Shown here: in pieces, positions 7,514-18,299 of the stretch | How positions within the stretch are numbered: position 1 is the first letter of the stretch | How the letters are laid out: every line of letters begins with the position of its first letter | Assembly: GCF_019857185.1 (NCBI RefSeq) | Contig: NZ_JAHWXP010000003.1 | Span: 62,001-126,000 of the forward strand | Source: Alteriqipengyuania abyssalis | Lineage (GTDB): Bacteria > Pseudomonadota > Alphaproteobacteria > Sphingomonadales > Sphingomonadaceae | Length of the DNA stretch: 64,000 nt | Reading direction: 5' to 3' | The notes under the pieces: generated by a model | The model's input: the letters and a program-made list of their open reading frames with translations, nothing else | Databases searched by the model: none | Told to the model about the DNA's origin: nothing | Made by a program: the position numbers and the translations under genes

Positions 7514-10500
7514 CTAGTAATCCCGGCTCGCCTCCACCGACACGCTGTTGCGCCCGACAGTCGAGACCGTGGCCAGCAGCGAAAGCCAGCTGGTGATCCG
7601 GAATTCGGCATCGGTCGCGCTGTAACCGCGGCCATCGGTGATCAGCTCGATATAGAAGCGCCGTCCGATATTCTTGCCCAGCGCGATCGAGGTGCCCCGG
7701 TCGAGCACCGGGTCCGCCGAGACGATCCGCAGCCGGTCGAGCCCGATCGCGCTGCGCAGCTGGTTGATCGGGTCGAGCCCGCCGCCCCCGCGCAGCGAGG
7801 CGACCGCCGCGCCGAGCTGCAAGGCATCGGTGGCAGAGAGGCTGGTGATCGAACCGCCGAACAGCAGTCGCGAGAGGATCTCCTCCTCGGGCAGCGAGGG
7901 GTTGGAGCTGAAGGTGATCTCGGGCTGCTGAGCGTTGCCCTGCACGCTGACCGTCACATCGATCCCGTTGTTGTCGGTCTCCGCGACGATGTCGAGCCGG
8001 GGGTCGATCGCGCGAGTCTCGTCGAACTCGATCCGCCCGCGGGTGACCTCGAAGCGTGCGCCCGCGAAGGTGTAATCGCCCCGGATCAGGTTCGCCTCGC
8101 CCCCGATCCGCATCTCCTGCGTGGTGCCGCGCACGCGCACATCGGCGCTCCATTCGCTGTCCAGCCCCATGCCGTCGACATCGACGCGGCTCGGCGCGCG
8201 CGCATCGACGAGGAAGCGCCACGGCGCGCCCGGCGCGGACGGCTGGTAACGGTCGCGCGGCAGATTGATCTCGCGCGTGGTGATCGTGGGAATGCTCGCA
8301 GTCTGCGCTCCATTGCCCAGCCGCCAGCTTGCCTTTTCGACCAGCAGGCGCCCGGCAATGGTCCCGCCCGATCCGTTGGACACGATCCGCAGCGGGCCGG
8401 TAACGGTCGCCTGCAATCCACGTGCATTAATCAGCTGCGCCTTTTGCGCCGCCGCACGAATATCGATCTCCGGCCCGCGACCGGGGCCCAGATTGGCCAG
8501 ATCGACGACGCCGCTGCCGTTGACCACGCCGCCATTGGGCGCAGTGCCACGGAACTCGGTGATCTGCAGACGCGACCCGGCAAAGGCACCGCGCACGCGC
8601 GCATCGCGGATGTCGGTTCCGGAAACCGAACTCTGCACGCGCAGATTATCGCTCGACAGCGAACCGCGCACACGCGGATCGGCCAGCGTACCGCGAATAT
8701 CCGCAGCGACGGCAACAGGCCCGGAGAAATCGAACAGGTCGATCGCCGCCAGCCGCCAGAGCGACTGGGCAGGCCCGCGATAGCGCAGCTGACCGAACAG
8801 ATCGCCCGCCTGCAGCCTTTCGAACAGGCTGCCATTGCGCGGCAGGTCGGAAATCAGCGCCTGCACGCGTCCGCCTTCGGTCCCGTTATCGTCGAGGATG
8901 GCGCGCGCCTGAAGCCGGTCCGTTTCGAGCCGCGCGACCAGCGAGAGGTCGACCGGGCGCGAGGCGAGGATCACGCCAGAGCGGGTGAACTTGTCGACCC
9001 TCACGCGCGCTTCCCCGGTGGGCAACCCGTCCTTGGGTGCGGCATAGGTGATCGTGCCCGACAGCGATCCGCCGAGCCCCGCATCGCCCATCACGATATC
9101 CGCCAGCGAGAGCGGGATGTCGCGCACATTGAGGTCGAACCGGGTCGCTTCGCCACCCATCCGGCCCTCGGCAATCACGAAGCCGTCGCCGTAGCTGATC
9201 TGCGAGCGCTGGAGCGCCCAGCCCCCGCCATCGATCTTGGTCAGCACCGCGCGGCGCGGCATGGTCAGCTCTCGTCCGGCAAGGTTGCCGCGCGTGGCCA
9301 GCGCAATCCGGTCCGGCGCGATATCGGCTGCGAGTTGCAGCGCGAACCCGCGCCCGCGCCGCCCGGCAATCGCCGCGTTCACATCGCCGCGCCCGTTCAC
9401 CAGCCGCGCATCGGCGGTCATCCGCCCGATGAACAGGTTGCCATAGACGATTCCTTGCGCGCTGGCCGTACCCTGGACGGTCGTATCACCGTCCGCGATC
9501 TGGCCGCTCATATCAATGTCGGCCTGCGCGATCTCGAGTGCGGTAGCCCCGCCGAAGCGCGCGTTGCGCGCCGCCAGCGCGACGTCGAAGCCCTGCCCAC
9601 CACTGCGCGGCGCGAGCATGATCGTCCCGTCGAGCCCGCCGCCTGTCAGCGCCAGCGTACCGCTGGCAGCGCCGCCGCCCAGCGTCAGATCGCCGGTCAC
9701 GCTGGTTTCCGAGACGGTCAGAGTTTCCACCGCAAGGCGGGTCGGCCCGCCCGGGGGGGAGAACAGGCCGAGCGTGCCTTCGAACCGGCCGAGCGTAGAA
9801 TCGCCCTCGGTCTCGATCCGGAAGCCCTCGTCGATCGGGCTCAGCGCCACGCGCACGTCGCGCAGGCCCGCGGCGGGCAGCGGCTCTGCGAACACCAGCA
9901 CCGCTTCGGGGCCCCGGTCTGTCAGTGAAGCCTCGACCGTGAACGGCCCGTACTGCGCCTGCCGTCCGCGCCCGGCTACGCGTGTGGTCCCCGGCGCAAC
10001 CTGCCCGTCGAGCACCATGTTCAGCTTGCGCGAGTCGAGCCGCACCTGCCGGAAATCGATCGGCGCATTCTGCGCAAGCGACACCCCGCCGGAAAAGTCG
10101 ATCACCGGCCCCGCCAGATTGACCAGCGTATCATTGGTGACGCGCGGCACCTGCCCGCGCACATCGGCGGTCAGCCGCCATGCGCCGTTATAGAGAAAGT
10201 CGATCGAACCGCCCGCGTTGACCCGCCCGATCTGCTCGAACGTCAGCCCGTTGACCGCGACCGGCCCGCGAACCTGCCAGCGGTTTTCCGCAAGATTGCC
10301 GTTGAGCGAGAGTTGCGCGCTGGCATCGGGGAAGTTGATCCGGATGCTGTCGGACACCAGCTCGCGCCCGGTAAACACCAGCCTCCCGTTGGCGGTGCCG
10401 CCGATCAGCCGTGGATCGGCGAGCGCGTTGCCGGTTTCGATCCGCCCCACGCGCGCGTCGATCGGGATCACCCAGCGGCTGCCATCATAGGTCGCGGTGC

Positions 10501-11701
10501 CTTCCTGCGCGATATTGGTGATCGTGGCGCTGCCCGCATCGAAGCGCTGCGCCACCAGCTTGAAGGGAATGGTGAGGTCACGGAACGGCCCGTCGATCGT
10601 GCCGCTCGCCTGCGCGCCGACCAGTTGCAGGTTCTCGCCAAACAGCCGCGGATCGCGCACCGCCGCCTCGAACGTGATGCCGTCTGCGCGATTGTCCGCA
10701 AGGTTCGCGCCGCCTTCGGCGATCAGCGAGAGGCCCTGCCCGATCAGCTCGACCTTGCCGTCGAGAACCCGGTCGGCGAAAGTACCGGCGGCCTCGATCC
10801 GCGTGTCGCGACCCAGCGCGCGCTGGGGAATTCCGGTCAGGAACGGTGTCGTATCGGCCCGCCCGACAATGCCGTATTTCCCGTTCTTCGCGCTCAGCCG
10901 GAAGCGGGCGAGCGATTCGCCGTTGCGGTTGAGCAGCATGTCGCCCGACCAGTCTTTCCACGTCCCGTCACCATCGATCCGCCCGACATAATCTCCATCG
11001 AGATTGGCCAGACTGGTGATGACCCCGCCTGCGGGCGCGTCCACGCGCATGTCGACATCGAAGAGATCGCCATCGGGCTCGGCAGTCAGGTCGAGCACCA
11101 GCCGATCGCCCTCCCCGAAGCGCCCGTTGGCCTTCACCATCGCGCGACCGTTGCGGATATCCGCGCTGCCGACCAGATTGACCTGCCGCCGCGCATCGCC
11201 CGCGACACCGGGGGCCAGCGTCCAGTCCACCAGCTCGAGCTGGTCGATGCGAATGTCGAAGCCCGGCAGCATCGGCGAATCCGGATCGCCGGGATTGAGC
11301 TTCGGCAAACGCTTGAGCTCGCCCCGTCGCGCTTCGACCGAGTCGATATCGAGCCCGCTGCTGAGCCAGGCGAACGGATTCCAGTCGAGATCGACCTCGG
11401 GCACGGTCAGGAACACGCCCTGCGGGTCCGCGAGCGAGAGGTCGTGCAGGACGAGATCGCTGTAGATGCTGCCCTCGATCCGCCCGATCGAGATGCGCAG
11501 GCCCGATTTGGGCTCGATCTTGGCGACCTGGTCGACGATCCAGCGCTTGCCGATCGGACTGTTGAGGCCCGCGACCAGCGCCGCGCCCAGCAGTGCCAGC
11601 ACGACCACAATACCCACCGCCCACTTGGCAATGCGCGCAGTGGCGCTCTTCCTGCGCGGCGCGTCTGCGGTCGCCTCTTCCCGGATCGCCTCTTCGCTCA
11701 T
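7514..11701 (-). CDS. tamB: TamB-like translocation and assembly module protein
   Basis: A very long (1395 aa) inner-membrane-anchored periplasmic protein of the AsmA/TamB class, thought to bridge the inner and outer membranes and to work in outer-membrane protein insertion or lipid transport. A cytoplasmic Arg-rich tail precedes one N-terminal helix (about residues 27-46). A long beta-rich repetitive region follows. The C-terminal DUF490 domain includes EITFSSNPSLPEEEILSRLL and SITSLSATDALQLG, ending in a strand-rich tail. Its ATG overlaps the stop of tamA by one base (TGATG). The gene order tamA-tamB supports the assignment. Confidence 0.93.
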   Translation of the reverse strand: MSEEAIREEATADAPRRKSATARIAKWAVGIVVVLALLGAALVAGLNSPIGKRWIVDQVAKIEPKSGLRISIGRIEGSIYSDLVLHDLSLADPQGVFLTVPEVDLDWNPFAWLSSGLDIDSVEARRGELKRLPKLNPGDPDSPMLPGFDIRIDQLELVDWTLAPGVAGDARRQVNLVGSADIRNGRAMVKANGRFGEGDRLVLDLTAEPDGDLFDVDMRVDAPAGGVITSLANLDGDYVGRIDGDGTWKDWSGDMLLNRNGESLARFRLSAKNGKYGIVGRADTTPFLTGIPQRALGRDTRIEAAGTFADRVLDGKVELIGQGLSLIAEGGANLADNRADGITFEAAVRDPRLFGENLQLVGAQASGTIDGPFRDLTIPFKLVAQRFDAGSATITNIAQEGTATYDGSRWVIPIDARVGRIETGNALADPRLIGGTANGRLVFTGRELVSDSIRINFPDASAQLSLNGNLAENRWQVRGPVAVNGLTFEQIGRVNAGGSIDFLYNGAWRLTADVRGQVPRVTNDTLVNLAGPVIDFSGGVSLAQNAPIDFRQVRLDSRKLNMVLDGQVAPGTTRVAGRGRQAQYGPFTVEASLTDRGPEAVLVFAEPLPAAGLRDVRVALSPIDEGFRIETEGDSTLGRFEGTLGLFSPPGGPTRLAVETLTVSETSVTGDLTLGGGAASGTLALTGGGLDGTIMLAPRSGGQGFDVALAARNARFGGATALEIAQADIDMSGQIADGDTTVQGTASAQGIVYGNLFIGRMTADARLVNGRGDVNAAIAGRRGRGFALQLAADIAPDRIALATRGNLAGRELTMPRRAVLTKIDGGGWALQRSQISYGDGFVIAEGRMGGEATRFDLNVRDIPLSLADIVMGDAGLGGSLSGTITYAAPKDGLPTGEARVRVDKFTRSGVILASRPVDLSLVARLETDRLQARAILDDNGTEGGRVQALISDLPRNGSLFERLQAGDLFGQLRYRGPAQSLWRLAAIDLFDFSGPVAVAADIRGTLADPRVRGSLSSDNLRVQSSVSGTDIRDARVRGAFAGSRLQITEFRGTAPNGGVVNGSGVVDLANLGPGRGPEIDIRAAAQKAQLINARGLQATVTGPLRIVSNGSGGTIAGRLLVEKASWRLGNGAQTASIPTITTREINLPRDRYQPSAPGAPWRFLVDARAPSRVDVDGMGLDSEWSADVRVRGTTQEMRIGGEANLIRGDYTFAGARFEVTRGRIEFDETRAIDPRLDIVAETDNNGIDVTVSVQGNAQQPEITFSSNPSLPEEEILSRLLFGGSITSLSATDALQLGAAVASLRGGGGLDPINQLRSAIGLDRLRIVSADPVLDRGTSIALGKNIGRRFYIELITDGRGYSATDAEFRITSWLSLLATVSTVGRNSVSVEASRDY

Positions 11702-13977
11702 CAGAAGGCCTGCCCCAGCGAGACGTAGACCGCGACGAAGCTGTCGGTCGATCGTGGATTGATCGGGAAGGCGACGTCCAGCCGCAGCGGGCCGAAGCCG
11801 CTCAGGTAGCGCACGCCGACACCCGCGCCGACGCGAATGTCCTCGAAGTCGGGATATTGCTCGACCCCGACAGACCCTGCATCGACGAAGGGCACGACCT
11901 GCACCGCGCCGTCGAACAGCGGGGTGGGAATACGCACTTCGGCCGAGAGCTCGACCAGCGAGCGCCCGCCGATCGGATCATTATCGTCATTGCGCGGCCC
12001 GATGGCGCGATAGCCGAAGCCACGCACGGAGCCGCCACCCCCGGCGAAGAACCGCCGCGAAGGCGCGACATCATCCAGCGCCGCGCCGGTGATCGAGCCG
12101 ACCGCGACACGCCCGGCCAGGATCGGGCCGTTCTCACCGATCTGCTTGTAATAGGAAGCGTCCGCCTGGTTGCGCAGATAGAAGCTCTGCATCCCCTCGG
12201 TACGCGAAACTTCGGGGGATGTGCGCAGCGAGACGCGGAAACCCTCGGTCGGATTGAGCAGGTCGTCCGTGGTGTCGATCTGGCCGTAAAGGGGCAGCGC
12301 GGCGACGAAATAGGTCTGGCGCGGCGGCGGTGTGGCATCGTCGAGGCTGCTGTTGTCGATGTCGTACGCAAGCCGCTCGTCCGATGCGACAAGTTCGAGC
12401 CCCATGCTCCAGCTGAACGGCTTCTGGAACAGCAGGGTCGATAGCTTCTCGTAGGTCGCGATCAGGCTGGCCGTGTCCGCGGCGAAGGCGGTGTTGTCGA
12501 GCGAGCTGGCGAAGGCGTCGATCGTCAGGATGCGGTCGCGCCCGCCGAAATTGCTCTTGCGGAAGGTGATGCCTGCCAGCTGTTCCTGCGTACCGGCAAC
12601 GCCGCGCAGCTTCAGCGCGCCTTCGGGCGGGAAGAGGTTGCGATGTTCCCAGCTGGCCTCAACCCGGATGCCCTCTTCGGTGCCGTAGCCGATAGCGCCC
12701 GCGATGGTCCGCAGCTTTGCTTTGGTTAGGCCGACCTTCATGTCGACCACGCCCGGTTCGCCATCGGCGGGTGCCTGAGCCTCCACCGGGGTGATGGTTG
12801 TCGAGGAGACCAGCCCGGTGGCGATGATTGCGCGGCGCAGATCCTGCTCGTCGTCGCGGTTGTAGATATCGCCCGGCTCGAACCTCGCGATCGAGCCGAG
12901 GTGCCTGCCGGAGAGGAAGTCCGGCTCTTCGGAGATCACCTTGCCAAAGACGTAGCGCCCGTTGGGGCGCACCGGCATCGTCAGATCGCCTTCGATCCCC
13001 GCATGATCGATCAGCAATTCGGGCGCGTCGATCTCGGCGAAGGGATAGCCGGTATTGCCCAGCGCGGTGTCCAGATCGCCCCGCTCGCGCACGATGTCGT
13101 AGCTGTCGACATAGTCGCCGGGCTCGAGCTCGAACGCGCCGCGCAGTTCCTGGTAGTTGGGTGCCTGATCGAGATCGCCCAGATCGATCGTGCCGAAGGT
13201 GTAACGCTCGCCCGGCAGCACGTTGAAGCGGACCTGCGGCCGCTCGTCAGACCCGTCGATCAGATTGGGGCCGACCTCGCGCACGATCTCGCCATCGTAA
13301 TAGCCGTAGGCGCGCAGCAGGCGCACCAGCAGTTCCTCGTCCTCTCGTGCACGGGCGCCCAGCTGGCCGACATTGGTCTCGCTGTCGCCATAGGCCTCGA
13401 TGGTGGAAAGGCTGGTGAACTGGTCGACGAAATCGTCCATCTGCGGGAACGCGTCCGGCTCGCTCGGGAAGGCGAGCGCTAGTTGATCGGTCAGATCGAT
13501 CACCACCGGATCGATCAGCAGCGGACCGGACTGGAGCGGATTGTCGTCGGCGAAGGTTGCCGTGCCGTCGTCCTCGACCTGCTCGACCGGCGCCAGTTCC
13601 AGCGGATCGGGCCAGTCGATGGTCAGCCCGGGCAGATCGTCCAGTGGACTCTCGGGCTCCAGCGCGGGGGCATCGGCGGGGAACGGGTTGGGCCCGTCGA
13701 TCGGCGTCGGCTCCTCGGGAGGAACGCCATCGGCGGCCCATTCCTGCGCATTGTCGATCGCTTCGTCGGGGATCAGCGCTTCGAGCTCGGGGCTGGCCGA
13801 ACGATCCTGTGCAAAGGCGTATCCGGGCTGGCCGGCGAGCACCGCGGCAAGCGCGGCGATGCACGCACCGCGCGCGAACCTAGCGGGTGACTGCGAGCGC
13901 CTTGTCGCCTGCTCCGGCAGCAGCGCCGCCTTCGCGCACGGCTTCCTGGATGAGACGATCCTGCTCTTCGGTTCCAA
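11701..13977 (-). CDS. tamA: TamA/BamA (Omp85) family outer-membrane protein
   Basis: Outer-membrane beta-barrel with periplasmic POTRA domains, partner of the TamB encoded directly downstream. After a signal sequence ([20 protein letters not shown]) comes an acidic, Pro-rich stretch, then POTRA-like repeats ([25 protein letters not shown]). The C-terminal barrel carries the [13 protein letters not shown] motif and ends in Phe. The start is uncertain: no ATG or GTG lies just before the signal peptide. A TTG at 13975-13977 gives about 758 aa and overlaps the end of bpt. The nearest ATG (14133) would lie 250 bp inside bpt. Confidence 0.85.
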   Translation of the reverse strand: MEPKSRIVSSRKPCAKAALLPEQATRRSQSPARFARGACIAALAAVLAGQPGYAFAQDRSASPELEALIPDEAIDNAQEWAADGVPPEEPTPIDGPNPFPADAPALEPESPLDDLPGLTIDWPDPLELAPVEQVEDDGTATFADDNPLQSGPLLIDPVVIDLTDQLALAFPSEPDAFPQMDDFVDQFTSLSTIEAYGDSETNVGQLGARAREDEELLVRLLRAYGYYDGEIVREVGPNLIDGSDERPQVRFNVLPGERYTFGTIDLGDLDQAPNYQELRGAFELEPGDYVDSYDIVRERGDLDTALGNTGYPFAEIDAPELLIDHAGIEGDLTMPVRPNGRYVFGKVISEEPDFLSGRHLGSIARFEPGDIYNRDDEQDLRRAIIATGLVSSTTITPVEAQAPADGEPGVVDMKVGLTKAKLRTIAGAIGYGTEEGIRVEASWEHRNLFPPEGALKLRGVAGTQEQLAGITFRKSNFGGRDRILTIDAFASSLDNTAFAADTASLIATYEKLSTLLFQKPFSWSMGLELVASDERLAYDIDNSSLDDATPPPRQTYFVAALPLYGQIDTTDDLLNPTEGFRVSLRTSPEVSRTEGMQSFYLRNQADASYYKQIGENGPILAGRVAVGSITGAALDDVAPSRRFFAGGGGSVRGFGYRAIGPRNDDNDPIGGRSLVELSAEVRIPTPLFDGAVQVVPFVDAGSVGVEQYPDFEDIRVGAGVGVRYLSGFGPLRLDVAFPINPRSTDSFVAVYVSLGQAF

Positions 13978-14701
13978 GCCGGCGCCATCCGCGCGGGCCG
14001 AGCCGTTCGAGCGGGCGGTAGCGGATCTTGTACTGCATCCGCGCGGAGCCTTCGACCCAATAGCCGAGATAGACGTAGGGCAGGCCTTCTTCGGCAGCGC
14101 GGCGGATGTGATCGAGAATGATGTAGTTGCCAAGACCCGACCGTACCTCGTTTTCCGGGTCGTAGAAGCTGTAGATCATCGACAGCCCATCACCCTGCCT
14201 GTCTGTCAGGCAGGCGCCAACCAGGCGACCCGTGGAGCCGTCGTCTGTCGGCTCCCTGTATTCAATAACATAGCTCGACACGGGCGTATGCTCCACCATG
14301 TCGGCATAGTCCACCTCGTCCATGCGCGTCATCCCGCCTTCTGGATGGCGCTTCGCGAGATAATCCCGCAACAGCTCGAATTGTTCCGAGGTCGCCCACG
14401 GGCGGCATTCGGTCGCGACCAGATCGCTGTTGCGCTTGAGAATCCGCTTCTGCGCCTTGGACGGCGCGAATTCGGCGGTCACCACCCGAACCGAGACGCA
14501 GGCCTGACAGTTAACGCAGCTGGGCCGATAGGCGACGGTCTGGCTGCGACGAAAACCGATCCGCCCGAGTGCTTCGTTGAGCTGGTCCGCGTGTGGCCCC
14601 TTCAGCTCGGTAAAAACCTTCCGCTCCATCCGGTCGGCCAGATAGGGACACGGCGCGGGGCTGGTCACGAAAAAGCGAGGGAAACGAACGGGGGCAGTCA
14701 C
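13880..14701 (-). CDS. bpt: Aspartate/glutamate leucyltransferase (arginyltransferase family)
   Basis: Transfers leucine from leucyl-tRNA to proteins starting with Asp or Glu, tagging them for ClpS/ClpAP degradation (bacterial N-degron pathway). At 273 aa it is the usual bacterial size. The N-terminal Cys motif (PCPYL, then [14 protein letters not shown]), RSQTVAYRP and the GNAT-like C-terminal part ([17 protein letters not shown]) are diagnostic. Upstream is a 148-bp intergenic region with an inverted repeat TTAACC/GGTTAA (14794-14814). Its 3' end overlaps the probable tamA start. Confidence 0.95.
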   Translation of the reverse strand: MTAPVRFPRFFVTSPAPCPYLADRMERKVFTELKGPHADQLNEALGRIGFRRSQTVAYRPSCVNCQACVSVRVVTAEFAPSKAQKRILKRNSDLVATECRPWATSEQFELLRDYLAKRHPEGGMTRMDEVDYADMVEHTPVSSYVIEYREPTDDGSTGRLVGACLTDRQGDGLSMIYSFYDPENEVRSGLGNYIILDHIRRAAEEGLPYVYLGYWVEGSARMQYKIRYRPLERLGPRGWRRLGTEEQDRLIQEAVREGGAAAGAGDKALAVTR

Positions 14702-14849
14702 GGCTAGGCCTGGCGCTCCTGGCGATGGCGTAAATCTATCGATCGGCGGCTGGCCAAAGGATATGCCTCACCAGCCACCGTCTTAGAAGGGCCTTAACCA
14801 CAAAGCAGGGTTAACGAGACCTTATTTTGCACATCTGTGGCAAAACGGA

Positions 14850-16088
14850 TCAGGCGAGTTCCACGGAATGAACGTCGTACCCGGTCTGGCGCATGTCGGC
14901 GATCAGCGCGTCGACCTGCTCCTTGTTGCGCGCCTCGCACTCGATTTCGGTGATCAGCCCCTTGGCCGGCAGCTTGGTGAACACCCGCTGGTGATAGACC
15001 TCGATGATGTTCACGTTGTGCCGTTCGAACAGGGAGACGACCTTGTGCAGCGCGCCCGGCTGATCCTTCAGCGCGATCCGCAGCCGCGCGAGCCGCCCCT
15101 GCCGCGCCAGATCGCGCAGCAGCACGGTGGCGAGCAGGCGCGAATCGATATTGCCACCGCACAGCGGCAGACCGATTTTCTTGCCCGCGAACTTCTCCTT
15201 GTTCGCCAGCACCGCGGCCAGGCCGGCAGCACCCGCGCCTTCGACCACGGTCTTCTCGATCTGCAGCAACAGCGCGACCGTGTGTTCCAGATCCGGCTCG
15301 CCCACCAGCAGGATCTCGTCGACCCGCTCGGCGATGATCGCGCGGGTGAACTGCCCCGGCTCCTTGACCGCAATACCTTCGGCCAGCGTATCGCCACCGG
15401 TGGGATTGTCCGCACCCGACAGGACATTGTGCATCGACGGGAACAGCGAAGCCTCGACCCCGACCATGTGGATGTCGGGATTGATCGCCTTGGCGACCGT
15501 CGCCATTCCGCTCATCAGCCCGCCCCCGCCGATCGGCACGACCATGCAGTCCAGATCGGGCTGGTCCTCCAGCATTTCGAGCGCGACCGTGCCCGCACCC
15601 GCCGCGACGTTGGGATCATCGAACGGGTGCACGAAGGTGAGCCCGCGCTCTTTTTCCAGCTGGCGCGCATAGGCATAGGCTTCATCGAAGCTATCGCCTT
15701 CCAGCACCACATCGCCGCCGACCGCTTCGGTCTGCATGACCTTCACCGCAGGGGTGGTCTTGGGCATCACGATGGTGACCGGCACGCCGAGGCGCTTTCC
15801 GTGATAGGACAGGCCCTGGCTGTGATTGCCCGCCGAAGCCGCGATCACACCGCGCGCACGCGCTTCTTCCGACATCAGCAGCAGGGCGTTGAGCGCTCCA
15901 CGCTCCTTGTAGGCCGCGGTGAACTGCAGGTTCTCGAACTTGAGCCAGATCTCCGCGCCGGCAATCTGCGACAGGGTCTGCGATTTCAGCATCGGCGTGC
16001 GCACGACGGCATCCCCGATCCTTGCGTGCGCGGCACGCACATCGTCGAGAGTCAGCTGGTCGAGCGCGGAAGCGTTGGGCTTGGTCAT
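14850..16088 (-). CDS. ilvA: Threonine ammonia-lyase (biosynthetic type with ACT domain)
   Basis: PLP enzyme that deaminates threonine to 2-oxobutyrate, the entry to isoleucine synthesis. It has 412 aa. The PLP lysine is Lys61 in AAYKERGAL, the Gly-rich phosphate loop is IGGGGLMSG, and SAGNHSQGL is the substrate loop. A single ACT-type regulatory domain occupies roughly residues 335-412 (PGALHKVVSLFERHNVNI). The ATG at 16088 is chosen because the upstream extension to 16163 is Arg-rich and unconserved in appearance. It is divergent from the amidohydrolase gene. Confidence 0.93.
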   Translation of the reverse strand: MTKPNASALDQLTLDDVRAAHARIGDAVVRTPMLKSQTLSQIAGAEIWLKFENLQFTAAYKERGALNALLLMSEEARARGVIAASAGNHSQGLSYHGKRLGVPVTIVMPKTTPAVKVMQTEAVGGDVVLEGDSFDEAYAYARQLEKERGLTFVHPFDDPNVAAGAGTVALEMLEDQPDLDCMVVPIGGGGLMSGMATVAKAINPDIHMVGVEASLFPSMHNVLSGADNPTGGDTLAEGIAVKEPGQFTRAIIAERVDEILLVGEPDLEHTVALLLQIEKTVVEGAGAAGLAAVLANKEKFAGKKIGLPLCGGNIDSRLLATVLLRDLARQGRLARLRIALKDQPGALHKVVSLFERHNVNIIEVYHQRVFTKLPAKGLITEIECEARNKEQVDALIADMRQTGYDVHSVELA

Positions 16089-16231
16089 GCGTCGACGCCT
16101 AGAGGCAGCTTGCCTCCCCTGCAACATAGACGCGCTTGCCTGCCCGATAGGCGTGCACGCCATTGGCAGGCCGCCGGCTTGGCGTTAGTCCAGCGCGTAA
16201 CTCCTTCGTTACAAAGAAGACCATACCTTCC

Positions 16232-17887
16232 ATGAAGCTTCTGCCCCTGTTCGGCGCAACTCTTGCGCTGCTGTGTTCCACCTCGGCAGCAGCCGACGTG
16301 CTGATCGACAACGTAAAAGGCGTCCGGATCGACGAGGATGGCGAGGTCGATCGCTTCACCGGCCTGTGGGTCGATGACGACGGCACGATTCTGGAGGTGC
16401 TCGACAAGGGCGACAAGCGGCCCGAGCATCCCAAGTACCTATCGGACATGGACGGACAGATCATCGTGCCGGGCATGATCGATGCGCATCTGCATGTGAT
16501 GGGAATCGGCTTCGGCGCGCTGACGCTGGACCTTTCGGAGACGAACTCGCTGGAAGAGGCGCTCGCGCTGATCGCACAGTTCGCGCGCGAGAATCCGGGT
16601 CGCCCGTGGATCCTCGGGCGCGGCTGGAACCAGGAGAAATGGGGCCTGGGACGCTTCCCCACCGCCGAGGAACTGGACCGCGCGGTGAGCGACCGGCCCG
16701 TGTTCCTTGAACGGGTGGACGGCCATGCCGGCTGGGCCAACACGCTCGCGATCGAGACCGCGAAGATCGACGCGGACACCAAGGATCCGGTGGGCGGGCG
16801 GATCGAACGCGACGCTGCGGGCGCACCTGCGGGCGTGTTCGTCGATGCCGCGACCGATCTGGTGCAGAAGGTGGTGCCCGAGCCGCGCCCGGTCGACCGC
16901 GATGCGGCGCTGCAGGAAGCGCAACAGATCCTGCTCGCCCAAGGGATCACCGCAGTCGCCGACATGGGGACCACCCTGCTCGACTGGCAGACCTATCGCC
17001 GTGCGGGCGACAGGGACCAGCTGCGCATCCGGATCATGTCCTACGCCGCCGGGATCGAGGCGATGGAGGTGATCGGCGGGACCGGGCCGACGCCGTGGCT
17101 GTACCAGGACCGTCTGCGCCTCAACGGCGTGAAGCTCTACCTCGACGGCGCGCTCGGCTCGCGCGGGGCTTGGCTCAAGCAGCCCTATGCCGATGATCCT
17201 CAGAACACCGGTCTGCCGCTGCTGTCCGACACGCAGCTGCGCAATCTGATGAGCCGCGCGGCGATGGAGAATTATCAGATCGCGGTGCACGCGATCGGCG
17301 ATGCCGCCAATGCCGAAGCGCTCGCCGCGATCGAGGAACTGTCGGAAAGCTATCGCGGCGATCGCCGCTGGCGGATCGAGCATGCGCAGATCGTCGATCC
17401 GCTCGATATCGAGCGCTTTGGCGAATACGGTATCATCGCCTCGGTCCAGCCGGTCCACCAGACCTCCGACCGGGTGATGGCCGAGGCCCGGCTGGGGCCG
17501 GATCGGCTACTCGGGGCCTATGCGTGGGCGAGCCTGGCCAAAAGCGGTGCGCGGCTTGCGCTGGGATCGGACGCTCCGGTCGAATCTGCCAATCCCTTCG
17601 TCGGCATGGCGGTCGCGATGACCCGGATGGACGCGGACGGGCTCCCGCTGGGCGGGTGGATGCCGGACGAGCGCCTCTCCCGGATGGAGGCGTGGCGCGG
17701 CTTCACCAGCGACGCCGCCTTTGCAGGTTTCGCCGAAGGCCGGTTCGGGCGACTGGTGAAAGGCGAGCGGGCCGACTTCGTGGTTGTCGATCGCGATATC
17801 TCGCGTGCGAGCCCGGAAGCCATCCGCCAGACGCAGGTGATCGAAACCTGGGTCGGCGGCGTGCGCGCCTACCGCCGGGGGCAGTGA
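16232..17887 (+). CDS. Exported YtcJ-like amidohydrolase
   Basis: Metal-dependent hydrolase of the amidohydrolase superfamily (amidohydrolase_3 / YtcJ branch), 551 aa. Its substrate cannot be read from sequence. The N-terminus is a signal peptide (MKLLPLFGATLALLCSTSAAA), so it acts in the periplasm. Metal ligands and family motifs appear in order: DAHLHVMG, HAIGDAAN, IEHAQIVDP and GSDAPVESANPF. The ATG at 16232 gives the signal peptide; in-frame codons upstream to 16163 would bury it. A probable terminator follows at 17990-18016. Confidence 0.88.
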   Translation: MKLLPLFGATLALLCSTSAAADVLIDNVKGVRIDEDGEVDRFTGLWVDDDGTILEVLDKGDKRPEHPKYLSDMDGQIIVPGMIDAHLHVMGIGFGALTLDLSETNSLEEALALIAQFARENPGRPWILGRGWNQEKWGLGRFPTAEELDRAVSDRPVFLERVDGHAGWANTLAIETAKIDADTKDPVGGRIERDAAGAPAGVFVDAATDLVQKVVPEPRPVDRDAALQEAQQILLAQGITAVADMGTTLLDWQTYRRAGDRDQLRIRIMSYAAGIEAMEVIGGTGPTPWLYQDRLRLNGVKLYLDGALGSRGAWLKQPYADDPQNTGLPLLSDTQLRNLMSRAAMENYQIAVHAIGDAANAEALAAIEELSESYRGDRRWRIEHAQIVDPLDIERFGEYGIIASVQPVHQTSDRVMAEARLGPDRLLGAYAWASLAKSGARLALGSDAPVESANPFVGMAVAMTRMDADGLPLGGWMPDERLSRMEAWRGFTSDAAFAGFAEGRFGRLVKGERADFVVVDRDISRASPEAIRQTQVIETWVGGVRAYRRGQ

Positions 17888-17989
17888 CGCAACGCATCAG
17901 TTCTCGCTGCATGCCCGCCTGTTTCGCCGGTAATCAAAGTTTCATAACTCTTACCTAGGGCGGTCTCCACAAAGTCCACGGGACGCTAG

Positions 17990-18016
17990 CCCCTGCGTGC
18001 AAACCGCGGGGGTTTT
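17990..18016 (+). terminator. Probable terminator after the amidohydrolase gene
   Basis: The stem CCCC(T)GCG pairs with CGCGGGG around a short loop and runs into GTTTTG. It lies about 100 bp after the stop. One bulged base lowers certainty. Confidence 0.6.
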
Positions 18017-18082
18017 GCTTGCCAGAGGTGGTCTACGTCAGGATCGCGGGGCCATCTCGCCCTGCCGGAAGGAGATCGAAGA

Positions 18083-18298
18083 ATGCGCAAGATTGCTCTT
18101 TTGACTGCTGCTCTCGGCCTCGCAGCCGCTCCGGTCGGAGCGCTGGCCGGCAGCCGGGATACGGCGCCGGTCGAAAGCGGGAGCGAGCTGGGCGGCACTG
18201 GCGGCATTCTGGCCGCCATGGGCATCGCTGTGGTGATCGCCACCGTCATTCTGGTGACCGACGGCAACGACGATCCGGACCTTTCAGTCAGCAACTAA
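18083..18298 (+). CDS. Small exported membrane protein, tandem copy 1
   Basis: A 71-residue protein of unknown function. A cleavable signal peptide (MRKIALLTAALGLAAAPVGALA) is followed by a short polar segment containing SGSELGG. One strongly hydrophobic helix (ILAAMGIAVVIATVILV) comes next, and the tail is acidic (DGNDDPDLSVSN). It shares this layout with the next two genes. The Shine-Dalgarno GGAAGGAG lies just upstream. It would probably sit in the inner membrane with an acidic C-terminus. No family name is recognised. Confidence 0.75.
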   Translation: MRKIALLTAALGLAAAPVGALAGSRDTAPVESGSELGGTGGILAAMGIAVVIATVILVTDGNDDPDLSVSN

Positions 18299-18299
18299 G

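Noticed and set aside
7430-9928. 832-codon open frame antisense to tamB
   Set aside because: It starts inside the XRE operator array and reads as Arg/Ala/Asp-rich noise opposite the conserved TamB C-terminus.
14794-14814. TTAACC/GGTTAA repeat considered as a CtrA site upstream of bpt
   Set aside because: The TTAA halves are 13 bp apart and inverted, whereas CtrA sites need TTAA-N7-TTAA.
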